A DNA stretch of 64,000 bases from Lactarius indigo (GCA_025766275.1 JAFKAC010000047.1:392475-456474), one strand, 5' to 3'. Numbered from the stretch's first letter, positions 1 to 12,200 are shown. Program-made: numbers and translations. Notes: a model not told the origin generated them from the sequence alone.

Positions 1-613
1 GCGTGTGCGGGGAGGAAGGAGCTCTCGGATGGCGTGCGATTCAGGTCGAACGTGGGGGAACTGGGGCCTGGGGTGGTGGTGGTGGCGGATGAAGTTTCGG
101 TAGTAGAGGCTACTACGTCGTGGGCGTCCGAAGAGGTGGCAGAAGGCTCTTGCATGGAGGACAGGTTGTCGGAGGTGGGGATATGGACCTGCGCGGCATG
201 TTCGAAGAAAGAAGTCCAGAACTAGACAGGGGGGGGGAAGTGAAATAATACACGTCGAACAGATCAAATGGGTACAGAGTGCATACCTTGGCTGCTTCCC
301 GCACGGGCTCGGTGCCTATCGCGAAACGCTTGACCGCAGGTAGAATGCGATTTGAAAGCACTTGCTGCATCTTGGAAAAGTTGGCATCGATGTCCTTTAT
401 CACCACCAGGAATTCGGGTCTAGCGCGTCAGAAACCATGAGAAAAAAGTACCTGGAGCTTCAGGGTGATGAGTTGGTCGATCTGGTCGATTTGGTCGTTG
501 ACTGAGGCGGCGGTGTCAAGCCCCGGGATGGTGATGGACGAGGGATCGGTGCTTGGCTCCCATCGGGGAGGGTTGGGGGGTATAGGCTTTAGTTCCTTGA
601 TGCTTTTCGGCAT
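1..613 (-). CDS. ASK1: DASH complex subunit Ask1, 5' part (runs off left edge)
   Basis: Ask1 belongs to the DASH/Dam1 complex, which couples kinetochores to spindle microtubules in fungi. The start is the ATG at 611-613. Three exons fit: 452-613, 287-394 and 1-221 (open at the edge), separated by GT-AG introns of 57 and 65 nt, both in phase 0. The spliced N-terminus has the family signature: a run of IDQIDQLITLKLQ followed directly by DIDANFSKMQQVLSNRILPA, then VKRFAIGTEPVREAAK and FWTSFFEHAAQV. This block is known to be the conserved Ask1 core; the Ser/Thr/Pro-rich continuation is typical of the variable C-terminal region. The rest lies outside the window. It is divergently oriented to the gene at 1131, with about 0.5 kb between them. 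Confidence 0.88.
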
Positions 614-1130
614 CTCAGGCTAATAGTGCTCGTCTTTGTCGTTGTCGTTAACGACAAGAGTAGCGCTTAAGCTCACCATCACATGATTATCTCATCAAGA
701 GAACCCGTCCCGGCCGCCTCATTCAACTCGTCCAGAATGATCCAGCGTACTCAAAACCGTGTTCTACTTCTTGGAAGAGCCAACTCTAAGGGGCAATTTT
801 ATACGGGGCCTGCAAAGACCGACTATGCTCTATCATACTTTCTGGTAGCGTGCTGCGCTGAGTGATATTCCGACTCGGGCACTTCGATTTCGGAACAAGT
901 GAACTGCCGATCCTTATCACAGTCACGATCGCTTAGCGGTCGCTTACTGGACGGGGAGCTTGTGCCTCCGCTTTCTAGTGTATCTGGATCAGGGTTTTTT
1001 CCCAACGTCCATGACCTCCCACAGGTTATCCTGGTGTATGCGGAAAATTCGTTCCCGAGTGCTCTCTATGGTCTTCCTGACGTGGTTTTTTTAGGACCTT
1101 CCTGTATACTTCGTTTTTCTCCCGGCCTAG
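614..1130. other. Intergenic region between divergent genes
   Basis: This 517-bp stretch separates the ASK1 start from the start of the Ser/Thr-rich membrane protein gene and presumably holds both promoters. Short open frames exist on both strands, but none shows biased composition, splice logic or a family match. No clear TATA box or other element was recognised. Confidence 0.4.
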
Positions 1131-3594
1131 ATGGCCCCTTTACCGTGGAAAGCGTCCTGGAGGCGCGCAAAAAATATTGTCATTCCTTCAGATTATAGCG
1201 GTGTTGATGTGGGCTCAGGTGCGGGATCCTACAAACGCTACTCTGAACAGACAGATTCATTGGTTTTCTTCTCGCAGAGCACGGCAATTCGCAGGGCGAA
1301 CATGCCAAGTCCAACCCCAGCTCGGAAGGCATAGTGTCTTCTACGGAACTCGCCACCTCAACAAGACGTAGAGCGTCTTCACTTGAATCTGACCATGGTA
1401 CGTGGTTTCTACCGCACTTCATTTCCGTGGGTTCATTCCATCACGCGACATTGGCCAGTGCACACCTCTACGCCTGTTCCGAGTCCTCCTCCGGCCAGCA
1501 CCCCACCGCTTTCAACTACTGGTACTAGATTTCCCCCTACCATTTCAAGCGATTGTAAGTCAGAAAATCGTGTCATTGAATGACTCACTGAGACTGTCAC
1601 CAGCACTGCCTTCTCCTTCTCCACGTCTTCATTTCGCGAGCGAGCCAGTGATCACGACATCGAGCCCGGAACATACTACTCGTGTCCCTACAAGGTTCGT
1701 TTTGGTCGTCCCTACGATGTTGAGCGAACTACTCACTTGACTGCAGCTCGTCGTCGTCGTTGTCGAGACTGCCTCCAACACAAAAGGCAGAACCTTCGGT
1801 ACATTCAGACGTCGTCCTCTCCTCACCTTCGAACCCTAAGGACGTTCCTCCAATTCTCACCTCTTCAAGTAGCATCTCGTCATCTACTCTCTCTAGCAAG
1901 AGCTTCACCACCGACATATCGCATCTAACCACCACATCACTCTCTAGCGACTGCCTGTGGCCCACTAAATGTCAGCTCGCCGCGAACGAGGCGACTTTGA
2001 CGAACGTGCCATCCGCGACGATAACGCATGGTCATCTTCCGCTGTCTACTTCTGCCAGTTCGCTTTTCGCGCAGGACTATAACACCAAGGCGTACAACAG
2101 TATATCACTGAACACGCCAAGTCCTCAACCATCACTCTCACTTGATGGCATTCCAAGGCTCTCTTCGACTTCGAATACAATCACGAGCACGAGCACGAGC
2201 CCGACCTTGACACTGCCCCCGGGGCAGACTCCTACCTCGGTTCTTCCATTAACCGATGGCGGAAAAAACACCAACGGCCAGCCAGTGAAAACAACCACCT
2301 CGTTGTCGAGCAGTCTACTCGTTGTGTCGACTCCTCCTGGCAGCAAGACCACTTCTGTGACCACCTTTGTGCTATCTACTTCCGTTACCAGCTCTTCTGT
2401 TTTAAAAACCAAAACCACGGATAGCATAGTCACCACCGACCACCCAGCTGGCGCGGTGCACACTCTGATCCCCTCTGACATTCCGCAGAAGAACCAATCG
2501 AAGCCGGAGCCACCTCGGCCAAGTTCTAGTGACTCACTGCCTCCTGACTCGACGTCTTTTCCTGGGGAGGTAGGCAGAATTGCTATATCTACCGCATCCT
2601 CTCCCTCTCTCTCCACCACCTCCTTTATTACCTCTACAACCACAACCACTATCCCTTCCCTCACAAGTGTCGATGGCGTCCGTTCAGCGCCTTTCTCCAA
2701 GTGCGTCGTGTCTCCAAACTTTCTTTTTTTTTTTTTTCCGGCACGTCTGATCCAGCCCATTTAGTCCCAACCAGTTTGCTGTCATTGATGATGTCCCGAG
2801 CACGACGGACTTCTCTACTCCGACCGCGTTCAGCCAGGATGTCACTGCTTCTTTCACGACGACTACAGCGGTTGTTACTTTCTCTCCCATCCAGATATCG
2901 GGCACGCCAACCTCCATACCCGTGACACAGACAGTCCAGACAGTTCTGCCCACTGTTTTTTCAGGTGTCCCTGCTACCGGCAACAAAAAGTAGCGACTCG
3001 TCACTATCTCGTACAGTAATGTGCTCACCCTGCTTTTTTTTTTTTAAGGTCTGTCCCCGTCGCGGCTATAGTCGCACCTGTCTCAGTAGCCGTCATCCTC
3101 GTCCTCCTAATCGTCGGTTTCGTGCTCCACCGGAGCCGGCAGAGAGCCAATCGCGTCTCCCAGCCTGCATTCGACTTCTCACCACCGGCACCGGCACCGG
3201 CGATCGAGCCGGCCCGGCAGCTGCCACTCAAAGAAGAAGCGACCGTACTCCCGCCTATCCCGACCATGGGTGGCTGGGGCGAGGCATTTACGCCTGCGCA
3301 GGACCCGTTCGCGGACCCGGACTCTATGCTACCCAACGCAACGCATCTACCCGACGAGCCGTCCCGCACGGGGGTTCCGGCTCCGCTCGATCCATTCATC
3401 GACCCGCCGGCACTCGTGTCGACTCCCCCTGATGGTCATGGGCCCAGCAGGCTCAGCAAGGGTAGCACGTACGATGAGTCTGTCGCGCGTGCTTCAATCT
3501 CTTCCAGTCATGTACGTTCGCGCCTTCGCTCGCCGTGGCATGACATTTTGATTTTTTAATTTTTTTTTTTTCGCAGGTAGGGTATGCCATGTGA
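1131..3594 (+). CDS. Ser/Thr-rich single-pass membrane protein, 684 aa, eight exons
   Basis: Exons proposed: 1131-1218, 1278-1397, 1459-1554, 1604-1694, 1747-2700, 2765-2989, 3049-3511 and 3577-3594. All introns are GT-AG, 49-65 nt long, and the phases add up to 685 codons including TGA. The first ~550 residues are very rich in Ser, Thr and Pro, as in an O-glycosylated extracellular stalk. A hydrophobic segment (APVSVAVILVLLIVGFVLHR) follows, then a Pro-rich, charged tail of about 140 residues with acidic and DPF-like motifs. The architecture resembles fungal wall-stress sensor or mucin-like proteins, but no WSC or Mid2 cysteine domain was seen. No convincing signal peptide follows the chosen ATG, so a short upstream exon may be missing. 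Function is unknown. Confidence 0.7.
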
Positions 3595-4956
3595 GTGAGG
3601 TTGCAATGGTGGGAAGGAGAGATATTTCCGGAGGACGTGCTTCTTCTATTAAGCGATCTGAGTCTGAGATATGTATATCGTTTCCAAGGTCGATCGACGC
3701 TTGCTTCTTGTCGGTTCCATTTTGTTTATTTCGTTCGGCTCGCTGACTCGGTAGCCCTAGCAGTGGCCCGAGGATACTACTGACATGAGTCGTTATCACC
3801 GCTCACTCGAGCCACTTTTAGTTCTGCCGTAGTGATCTCCGGCTACCAGATATAGATTGTTATACAGGTTGTGGGACCGCGCGTGATAAAGTGATCCCGA
3901 ACAGAAGAAGTTGTTTGATGAAGTTTGATGACGCCACTGCAGTTCGTGAAGGAAGGACTTCGCGTCAAGCTCCACTTCGTTCAAGGATGGTGCGGCGAAA
4001 CCCCAACCAACCAGTTGTGCAGAGTCCTGAGATCCTCTTGCGGTGTCCATTACTAGACTAGTAGAGGAAATTGAAGCATTCTTGGTCGTCATGCGATATG
4101 GGGGAGTTTCCATGTGGCGCATCAACTTCTGTGGTCGACTCGGACTACAATTAGTAGACAGACTCCCCGGGTCAGTGTGGGATCATCCCCGAAAAACTAA
4201 ATAATATGCTTGCAGATGCGATCTACTAGTATTACCACACACACTCGACGGGAATCATTGGGTGCCACCGTGCCACAGATTCGACTCGAACTCCTCTACT
4301 GGTGTCGCTGTTTCAACCTCTCAACCTGTCCCAGCTGAGATCGACTTGATGGCGTCACAACAGCCCGGGTGTTTGGTTAGTGCCCATCGTTGTTGATCTC
4401 TCTTGCAGTCCTCTCGCTACTCCACATGCCGGCGCCCAGCCACCAGCAATGGTAGAGAGCTCAGGCTTGTACTCCAGTCATACTGGGCGCCCACCTACTA
4501 GTAGCACGAACACGATTGATTTGAAGTTGATCTTCCTATCGCTGGCAGCACTGGCATATGCTAACAATGGCCAGGTGTCCTATCATTGGGTTCCCCATTC
4601 AAGTTCGCTTGACTCTTTGGGGCATCACCGGCTGCTCTACCTTTGTACCTCATCACCTTTAGATTATTTTTTAATTTTCTGTTCGCACCAAAGGGACAAA
4701 GACAAAACGAGCGACGTTAGTTATTGGTATTCTAATCGAGCTAAATTACGATTCCGTTGTTTCACGGACGAATGGTACCAAAGATAAGAAACAATTAAGA
4801 AAAAACCCAGGGTATTCTGACGTCGAGTTTGTCCAACAGAGACGTGAGCTGGGGAGGCTCACGTATTCGCAAACCCGTTGGTTCGGTGCCTCTGCTCAGG
4901 AGATCAGCGACGTCAACTCCAGTATCACGGGGCATTAGACCATCCACTTACTATGA
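3595..4956. other. Gene-poor stretch
   Basis: About 1.36 kb between the 3' ends of two convergent genes. A 109-codon minus-strand frame at 3796-4125 and a 135-codon plus frame at 4380-4787 exist, but neither has a recognisable domain, signal peptide or splice pattern. I treat them as unsupported. It presumably holds the 3' UTRs of the flanking genes. Confidence 0.35.
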
Positions 4957-5573
4957 TCAGGAACGTGCGGCGGGTTCTGGGACTGGGACCGAGGGGACTG
5001 GAACTGGGAGAGATGGGACTGGAACTGGGACCGAGGGGACTGGAACCGGAAGCGATGGAACTGGGATCGGGAGAGACGGGACTGGGACTGGGAGAGATGG
5101 GACTGGGACAGGAAATGACGGGACTGGGACTGGGACTGACGGGACAGGGACAGGGAGCGACGGGACAGGGACAGGGAGCGATGGAACTGGTACCGGGAGA
5201 GATGGGTCCGGGACTGGGAGAGATGGGACTGGGACCGGGAGTGAGGGGACTGGGACAGGAAGCGATGGAACTGGGACAGGAAGCGATGGAACTGGGACTG
5301 GGAGTGATGGGACTGGGACAGGGAGCGATGGGACTGGGACTGGGATCGACGGGACAGGGATCGATGGAATAGGGGATAGGTGCTCGGCTGGGAGTACAGG
5401 ACACAGACCAACAGGGTCACAGAAATCATCACCAAGGAGATTAAATCAATCAGGTTTGCAAAAAGTACGCATTGGCTCAAACAGAACGCACCATCATTTC
5501 CCCGTCGCTGGGCCACTGGAACAGCAAGGGCAAAAGCAACAAGAGAAAGTGCAAGGGTGATTCTTGTGAACAT
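4957..5573 (-). CDS. Small secreted Pro-Val heptad-repeat protein, 170 aa
   Basis: Exon 1 is 5492-5573 and exon 2 is 4957-5387, joined across a 104-nt GT-AG intron (phase 1). Exon 1 encodes a clear signal peptide ([20 protein letters not shown]). After splicing, exon 2 is read in a frame that has no start codon of its own, so a simple start-to-stop scan misses it. It encodes about 17 tandem copies of the heptad S-L-P-V-P-V-P, ends PEPAARS, and stops at TGA (4957-4959). A TATA-like box lies 78 bp upstream. The product is probably a secreted or wall-associated protein with an extended polyproline-like rod. No cysteine pattern suggests a hydrophobin. The signal peptide, splice and pure repeat together support this frame over the five alternatives. 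Function is unknown. Confidence 0.7.
4978..5370 (-). repeat. 21-bp tandem repeat coding the Pro-Val heptads
   Basis: A roughly 390-bp array of 21-bp units, each reading GGGACTGGGA-type sequence on the plus strand. Units differ mainly at third codon positions of the minus-strand Pro/Val frame (CCA, CCC, CCG, CCT; GTC, GTT), while the amino acids are nearly constant. This pattern suggests selection on that frame. Because the unit length is a multiple of three and contains no stop, several other frames also stay open. Confidence 0.85.
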
Positions 5574-6327
5574 CGTTGTCTTCGCAATTGGATGAACTGG
5601 TGGCGAAGTCGAGGTTGGGGATGATGATGACAAGATTGGAGAACATGTAGCTTATTTATACCCAAGGTCGCATGAATCTTCCCTACCAAGAGTGAATGCG
5701 TTTTCAACTTCAAACAGCACCCAGTGGCTCGGCGCACGAATACACAGTCATGTCCCGGATTGCTGGCACCTTAGCCGAACACAAGATGTTGTGTCGTCTT
5801 CCAAGAGTGGCGTAACGAAGCGTTGTCACCTGTGATCGTACTCGAGAAACCAAGAACGGTGTAGCATTTTCATATATCTCTGTTTTTGGATACAGTCCGT
5901 GGATGGTAGCGACGTCAAGCTTCAAGAGCGACGTGGTCGGTTGCGCTAACTTGAGGTCATGAACGATACTCCAATGGCATTAAGTTGCAGTGCACCGGGG
6001 TAACGGCCATTAATATGACGAAGCCAGTCAGCGCATGAGCAATGTGATTAGCCATTGCCCATGGGTGCATGAATTAGTGGGGTTTCTGGCCTGATTACTA
6101 GTAGAAGCGCAGATCCTCGATACTGTATTTGACTTATTGCGGTTTTCATAACACTTGCCGATTTTTACAACACTACACATACAGGCGGGGATTGAATGGG
6201 CATCTCGGTGATCATGCCGAGTTTCTTTCCCACAAAAAATAATCATAGTAATTACAGTAATAAATGAAATTATATATCCTATCATACTTGTTGGTTTTGG
6301 AAACCATTAAAAAAACCGATATTTGGT
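5574..6327. other. Gene-poor stretch upstream of the heptad gene
   Basis: No supported gene was found here. It contains the promoter region of the minus-strand heptad-repeat gene (TATA-like box at 5651-5660) and the 3' flank of the gene at 6328-7205. The part after 6100 is AT-rich, with short A and T runs. Confidence 0.35.
5651..5660 (-). promoter_or_regulatory. TATA-like box of the heptad-repeat gene
   Basis: The minus strand reads TATAAATAAG here, 78 bp upstream of the proposed ATG at 5573. The spacing suits a short 5' leader. It was identified by motif and position only. Confidence 0.5.
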
Positions 6328-7205
6328 CTAGTAGGGACTCAGTCTAGTGCGAGCCATGTCAATTCTGATGGGGATGGGATAGGGAAAAAAAGACTTTGTC
6401 AACATTCTGTGACATGCGCTGCCTTTTGAGGTCGCAATGGGTAGTCTGCAGAGACGGACGAGCAGAGGGAGGTTGTTCTTCAGTGCAGACCCTAGAAAGA
6501 AACGTTGAGAACCTAGAAAACAAGGAATAAAGGTTCTACTTACGGTGGCCGCAATGAGGGCAAATGTTTTTTTCCCTGACAGGACCCATGCCACTTTGTG
6601 TGGCTGGTACAGCACAGACGGGGTCCGCTGAATATGGTGGGGGAGGGCCTTGAAAGGGGCCGGAGAGAATGTGGGGAGATATTCCAACGGGTGGTCGATA
6701 GGGCCCATCGTCAGACTGATTGACCATGTAAACATCTGTGAAAAAGGCCGGGGAGAGCTGGTGTCCGAAAGAGTCGAAGTCGAGTAACGCGGACAGATCG
6801 GAGAACATGCCGTGCTTGGGATCGACAGCATTGAACTGAGAGACGAAGTTGTCGAAGGGCAGTGCTGGATAGCTGGGGGTAGAATCGGTCATGAAAGAGC
6901 ACTCCAATATGGCAAGGCCGCTGCACAAAGAGACATGAGTTGGAGGTCAAGTTTGCGGTGGGTCTGAGGTAGCTTACTTGTTTGATGTAGGCCGTTCGTT
7001 GTATGCGGTGTCTCACTTGTGGCTTTGCGTTACGACTCTGCTCAGGACAGTCAGCGGAGGTGGTTGTTGACGGGGCGGTAGCATCAAAAGACATAGAGTT
7101 GACGGACAGCTGCAGTTGTGCAGCGTATTGCCGTGGTGGCTGTGTGGCGGTGAAAGCCTGCCATTGAGGTCGGTATGTTGTAGCGCTACAAAGAGTGAAA
7201 ATCAT
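6328..7205 (-). CDS. Uncharacterised Pro/Ser-rich protein with CPHC motif, about 249 aa
   Basis: Proposed exons are 6978-7205, 6544-6901 and 6328-6491, adding up to exactly 250 codons including TAG. The start is the ATG at 7203-7205. The second exon has credible coding composition (MTDSTPSYPALPFDNF..., FSDLSALLDFDSFG, GPFQGPPPPYSADP) and ends in NICPHCGHR, which might be half of a zinc-binding site. No complete zinc finger was seen. The donor at 6977 and the 52-nt second intron (6492-6543) look sound. The first acceptor (after 6902) is weak, because a better pyrimidine-rich acceptor at 6921 puts exon 2 in the wrong frame. An alternative is a shorter protein starting at MTDSTPS. The family is not recognised. 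Confidence 0.4.
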
Positions 7206-9215
7206 GTTTTTTCTCTGGTGAAGGGGCTCACACGCCGGATGGTAATGTCCTGGCAGGTCTGTAGTGAGGGAGAAACAGACATGTTGTGAGGTTGTAAGAA
7301 AGACGTTGACTTGGTTGCCTTCGATGTATGGGTGGACTCAAGAATGACTGATACTGATCCAGTGGCAATATCGTTGATTTCTGAGTCACGCAGCCCATGC
7401 AAGGACATCGATAAAGCCAACTCCTTCATGTTATTGGAGTTGGCAGACCATTGTTGGAGGGATTGGAAGGGACAACAGAAGGACCCTCAGGGACGCTGAC
7501 TTGCTAGTTTCGCTAGTTGCACAATGCCAAACTAGCAACGCAGATAACTATTCAATAACCCTATTCTTCCAAGACACCTATTCAATAACCCCCAATTATG
7601 TACGATAGCTCAATTTCTCGAGAATTTCCCACTCTACTGAACTATGAACCCCGCTCTTGAGTTTGGATGTCCGGCTGTGTGCTAATAAATGAATCGGCAA
7701 CTGTTATGAAAACTGCAATAACGGCACAATAATGGACTTGAACCTTTATAGGGGAAGGGGACCGGTCTTGTATTAATACTGTCCCGGAATAAAACCGATC
7801 CAAAAAAAAAAAAAAATGATGGACTTGAAGTACTACAATACAGTACAGTACAGTAGGTTCTAGTAGTGTGCTCGCTATGAGTGAGGACTGCGTGCCAATT
7901 GTCCTGACAGGGACATGCTCCATTTACTGCGTCGCGGCTGCGATACTGTGTCACACCAAATGCCGCATCAGTATCACACCATCTTTTCCTACGAAGCGGA
8001 AAAAATGCGACGAGTGCAAAAACCCACTGCTAATTAAATTAGATTGACTATAGTCTCACTCCGCTCTCGTGGTAGTCCCGGGAAACTATATTCCGGGGAC
8101 CCGTTGCAAGTGTCCAGCAAACCGGGATGGCAATATACGGACCTTCGCATCCAACTCTTGCCGCTCAAGCTCAATATAGTTAGTTCTAGGTGTAGCAAAC
8201 TCATTTCTATTTGCGGAAGTAAGAGCGATAAACGGGGCACTTCTGTAATTCAGTAGACTGCGCTAGGCTGAGGGCGAGGACGTTAGTAACAGCGGAGTAG
8301 CAAGTCTCATACTCTAAACTGCATCTTGCGAGTAGCGAAGAATGGTGTGAAGGTTTCGGTCTGCACAGAAACTGACACGTAATGACGTCCAAATCGAAGT
8401 ACTGTAAAAGTTGATTCGACGTTTAGTGTATGAAGAATGAAGGATCCGAATGCACTCACAGCGGTCAGGCACTTGGAACCATAGGGCATCGGGTCAGTAC
8501 AAATGAAGAAAAAGATATCTGATGCCTGAGGCTCTGCCAGTAAATCGGGGAGCTTAGGCCACTACAAACTGTCGAAAAAATTTGGTTCCCCACTCAGGCT
8601 GCCACTGTCTATAATACTGAGCTGGACGAATACGTACTACATTCAAGTTTTTCAATACCCATACCCCAATTTGGGGCCTGTGGATATGTAGTGACTGCAA
8701 ACCTGTCCTCCTTCCTTGCACGTTGCAAACTTTCTGGCACCACATTACTAGTAGTGCCAGTCGGCGAAAGGTTAACTCTTTTTCCCCGAAGCGGATTTAA
8801 ATCTTGAGTTAAATAGCGTACTCTTTGCGAGGTCGACATATAATTTTGCTAGATATAAGACGTTATCCTATCTGAAAGAAGGAAATACACACCATCCATC
8901 GCAATGTTGTTCCGGTCGCTAATCTGAGGTCACAGTCATCGACCGCAAATCGTGGGAAAGTCGTGGAAAGTCGCGACTTTTACCTGAGGTACCCGGCCCG
9001 GGCAGCTGCATGTATTTTCTTCTAGCACATGAGTTACTTTACAGTACGGACCAGAAATTTCGTTTTGTGGACCTTGAGCTTTCCTCGTAGGGTCTCGGAG
9101 CTCTGATGAATGAAACAAACTTCAAGGCCATCATACAGTACCACATAAATAAATCCCGAGACTCGACATCAAGAATATACAAGATTTCGTTGTTTTACCC
9201 CCTCTTACAACTCGA
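7206..9215. other. Gene-poor 2-kb stretch
   Basis: Only short frames occur, without domains, signal peptides or splice structure. The one structured item is the poly(A)-tailed insertion at 7732-7829. The right end presumably contains the 3' UTR of the giant gene that ends at 9216. No tRNA-like B box was found. Confidence 0.4.
7732..7829 (+). mobile_element. Tiny retroposed insertion with poly(A) tail and 11-bp target duplication
   Basis: The 11-mer ATGGACTTGAA occurs at 7732-7742 and again at 7819-7829. Between them lies a 76-bp segment that contains AATAAA, followed some 10 nt later by an uninterrupted A tract of about 15 nt (about 7802-7816). A polyadenylation signal, a poly(A) tract and a flanking direct repeat are the hallmarks of target-primed reverse transcription of the 3' end of an RNA. 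No Pol III A or B box was recognised, so it may be a 5'-truncated copy rather than a full SINE. Confidence 0.6.
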
Positions 9216-12200
9216 CTACAGGTCGCTTCCCAATGGGCGAGCATTCAAAACACGACCTAGATCTGTCCCACCGTATCCCATACCCTTCCTCCTCAGCCCC
9301 GTCAATTTCTTGAACGTCGCTATTGCACTGGTGGTAAAAGGCGACTCTTCCCCGGTTCGGTGCGCCGGGAGCACAAACCCGTCAACCTCGATCTGCGCCG
9401 CCCCGGGATGTGCCATGTGTAGCCCAAGCAAAACGCATACCCTCTCGTACTCCTCTCTATTGTCGAAGTAGAGTTGCCCTGCGAATAGGTTCAATAAAGT
9501 TCGGACGTGCGCAGGGGCAGTCCAAGTTTCTGCCACCGACTCCGGGATCGAATAGAAAGCCAAATCAGAGAAGGAACGCATCGAGGCAGCAACCCGTGGA
9601 GCATAAATGTGTAGCTGGACCTCCTTGCTCTTTCGAATGATAGGAAGCAGCTCATTCGCTTCATAAGGGCTGATGACTATGACGGTGCTGTACTTCCCTG
9701 AACCACTAGATAGGATCCAGTTGACTGGGCGGAGGTAGTCTGTCAGGTTAGCGCCCACAGAATTTGTGGTGGTGGTGACGAAACCTGCTGTCGCGAATGG
9801 AGAAGGAGACCATGCTGCCGCCAGACCTAGTTCCTTGTCCACGCCAGTTGGAACGAATAGCGAATATATGTAGTTCGACGGGCTGGGGACTTTACCCGTT
9901 TTCACAAAGGTGCGGATGTCCTCGTGGACGATGTCTTGCGCCGGTCTGACCTTCACAGGTTGCTGTACTTGACGCTCCGTCTCCATCTCATGATTCACTT
10001 CGCGCTCCTGTTCCTCTGCTACCCTAACGTCGATCGATTTAATCACTGAAAGTTGTTCTATGCGTTCGCGCAGGGCCGGAATTTCTTTGATCGCGATAAA
10101 TGCGCCGGCTCCTCCTGCTCGTAAGATGGGGTCGTATGTTTGTTCCAAAGTCCGCGATTCGGGTTGCATCCAGGCATCTCTCAGGGCGCCTTTGTTCCCA
10201 GTTGAACTGTACTGTTTGTATGCCGCAAAACGCTTATGGTGATCGAGTCCTTGCTGTGCCCAATGTGGGAGGTGGCGACGTATGTCTTCGCAGGTCTCGT
10301 GCATGGCCCAGCGGAGAACGTCTAGTACTCGGATGTGGCTCCCAGAACTTCCAGAAGCCTCTCCACTAGGAATAAGGCCGCGGATGCAGCGATCGACCTC
10401 TGCAGGTGCAAAGAACATCACCGAGTGTCCTTTCCCAAGCTGCCGCATCCGCATACACCCTGTGCCTTATTCAGTGGTTGGCCCCTTCGGATACCCGAAA
10501 CACTGACCTTGCACTAGTCTGTCCTTAGTCACCTTCGGCCCGAGCGTGACGGCCGCGCGAGTTCCCGGAGGAAGCTTCAAGTCGGTTCCTCGGGTGTGTG
10601 CGTCGTCAAGATATACTACGCATCTCTCTAGCTGCCTGTTATAAGGAGACGAAGAAAATGGTTCGAGTGATCCACTCTGGGTGAGCACTGTGAGGTGATC
10701 CGAGTCATTGAAGAAGACTGCCGCCAGGATATCGGGCCGAAGGGAGAGCCAATGTCGGGCCAGGTCCTCGTTCTGAAGTTCCAGCATCTGCGCCCCTACA
10801 TCTAGTAATACTCTGATTTCGGGTTCTTTCTTGACAAGTCGTTGCAAGAAAGCCGCCGCGGACTCCTGTTCTCCGTTACTACCTCCGATACACTCGTAGA
10901 AGTCGTTTTCTGGCTGAAGGAGGTACTGCAAAACGAGAGCATTGGTTCTGAGCTCAGAGACTGGGTCCTCCTGGGTTATTGACGTAGGTAAGAGGTAACG
11001 GTTGTCATTTGTGCCGCTGAAGCCTGTCGTGATGTTTTCTTTGTCTTCGACAAGGTCCCAGGCAGAGGTAGGGAGTTTAGATGGAAATTCCCCCGCGGAT
11101 CGAGGAAAAACGACACGGGACAGATAGAAATCCACCACTCTCGTGTTTCTCAAGAACAATGGCACAAGCAATTCGTTAACCACGGTGTCGTCCTTGATAT
11201 TTACACCATTGAGTTGCCGTAGCGTAGCGGGAAGGTCTTCCTCAGACGCTACCCACTGATGGTATTCTTTGTCAGGATCGTCGAGCTTGGCTAGTAAATC
11301 GAAGCACTGGAGCATTTGATCCTTCGATAGCCCCCCGTAGTAATAGCTGAGACACGTTAGGGCAATCGCTACGTCCGGGTGACCGAATTCCGCTCTCAAG
11401 CTCGGCACGTCCTAGATAGAACGTAAGTGCCCCTTCACCAGAAAGTAGATCACGTGCAAGCTTACCTTAGCGCGGTAGGGCACGGCAAGCAAGGTCCGGC
11501 TCGGGTCAAGCCCGTAATCGACCCTCCAACGTCGTTGTTCGAGAACATAGCCGAGGATCCCTTCGCCATCCATCAAGAGCCCGCGGAGCAAGAGAATCCC
11601 AGACCACAGGCTACTTCCTGCGCAACGCGAAAAGATCATCTCTCGATCTTCGTCTGTGACGTGTTTACTGATTACAAAGCGGCGGATGGCCTCTCGAATA
11701 GGTGGCGAGAGAACAGCTAGTGGAAGAGTGGACAGTGCACCTCCGAGGGCGTCGTCGACGATGAGTGACGATATCTGCTGAGAAATCGTACGATCGAGGA
11801 TCCGGACAGTCGGGAATCCTCTCCGCGTCTGGTTGAACTCCAACAACTTCGGGTACTTGGAACGTAGTCGCATGGCGTGCACTTTTAGTCGGCTGAGTAC
11901 TTCTTGAGTCGTAAGCCATCGATTGGGGTGGTCGTCGACCGGCATCTGTTCCCCAGCAGTATAAACTAGCTGATAGCGCACGTGGAGGATTTCGTCGCTT
12001 TCGTCAAGCACGTCGCGCGATACCTTGGCCACCCAGTCCCCTAGGACACCCAGGTCATTAGCTATTGAGGATTTCTCGCGGTTGCTGTGTGACGTCAGGA
12101 AAAGGTTGATGCGCGTGAGTTTCTGTGAAAGGATGTGTTCGGGCTGGATAACAAGAACACCACCTTCGTTGACGCATCGCCTGTAAAGATCGCCGATGTT

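Noticed and set aside
2125..2760. 211-codon minus-strand frame
   Set aside because: It is antisense to the Ser/Thr-rich exon of the gene at 1131-3594; low-complexity Ser/Thr codons produce an open Val/Glu/Gly-rich complement.
3796..4125. 109-codon minus frame
   Set aside because: It might be a small gene, but there is no recognisable domain, and neither start context nor splicing gives support.
4829..5400. Possible CRISPR-like array from the regular repeats
   Set aside because: The units are contiguous with no unique spacers, and the region is a eukaryotic coding minisatellite.
4829..5560. Plus-strand 243-codon Gly-Thr-rich frame over the 21-bp repeats
   Set aside because: It has no signal peptide, domain or splice support. 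Its openness follows from the repeat length and composition, and the minus-strand frame has a signal peptide, a TATA-like box and synonymous third-position variation.
4040..8760. Recurrent ACTAGTAG strings in the left intergenic regions
   Set aside because: They are short, unevenly spaced and also found inside coding exons (for example about 13073), so chance or base composition explains them.
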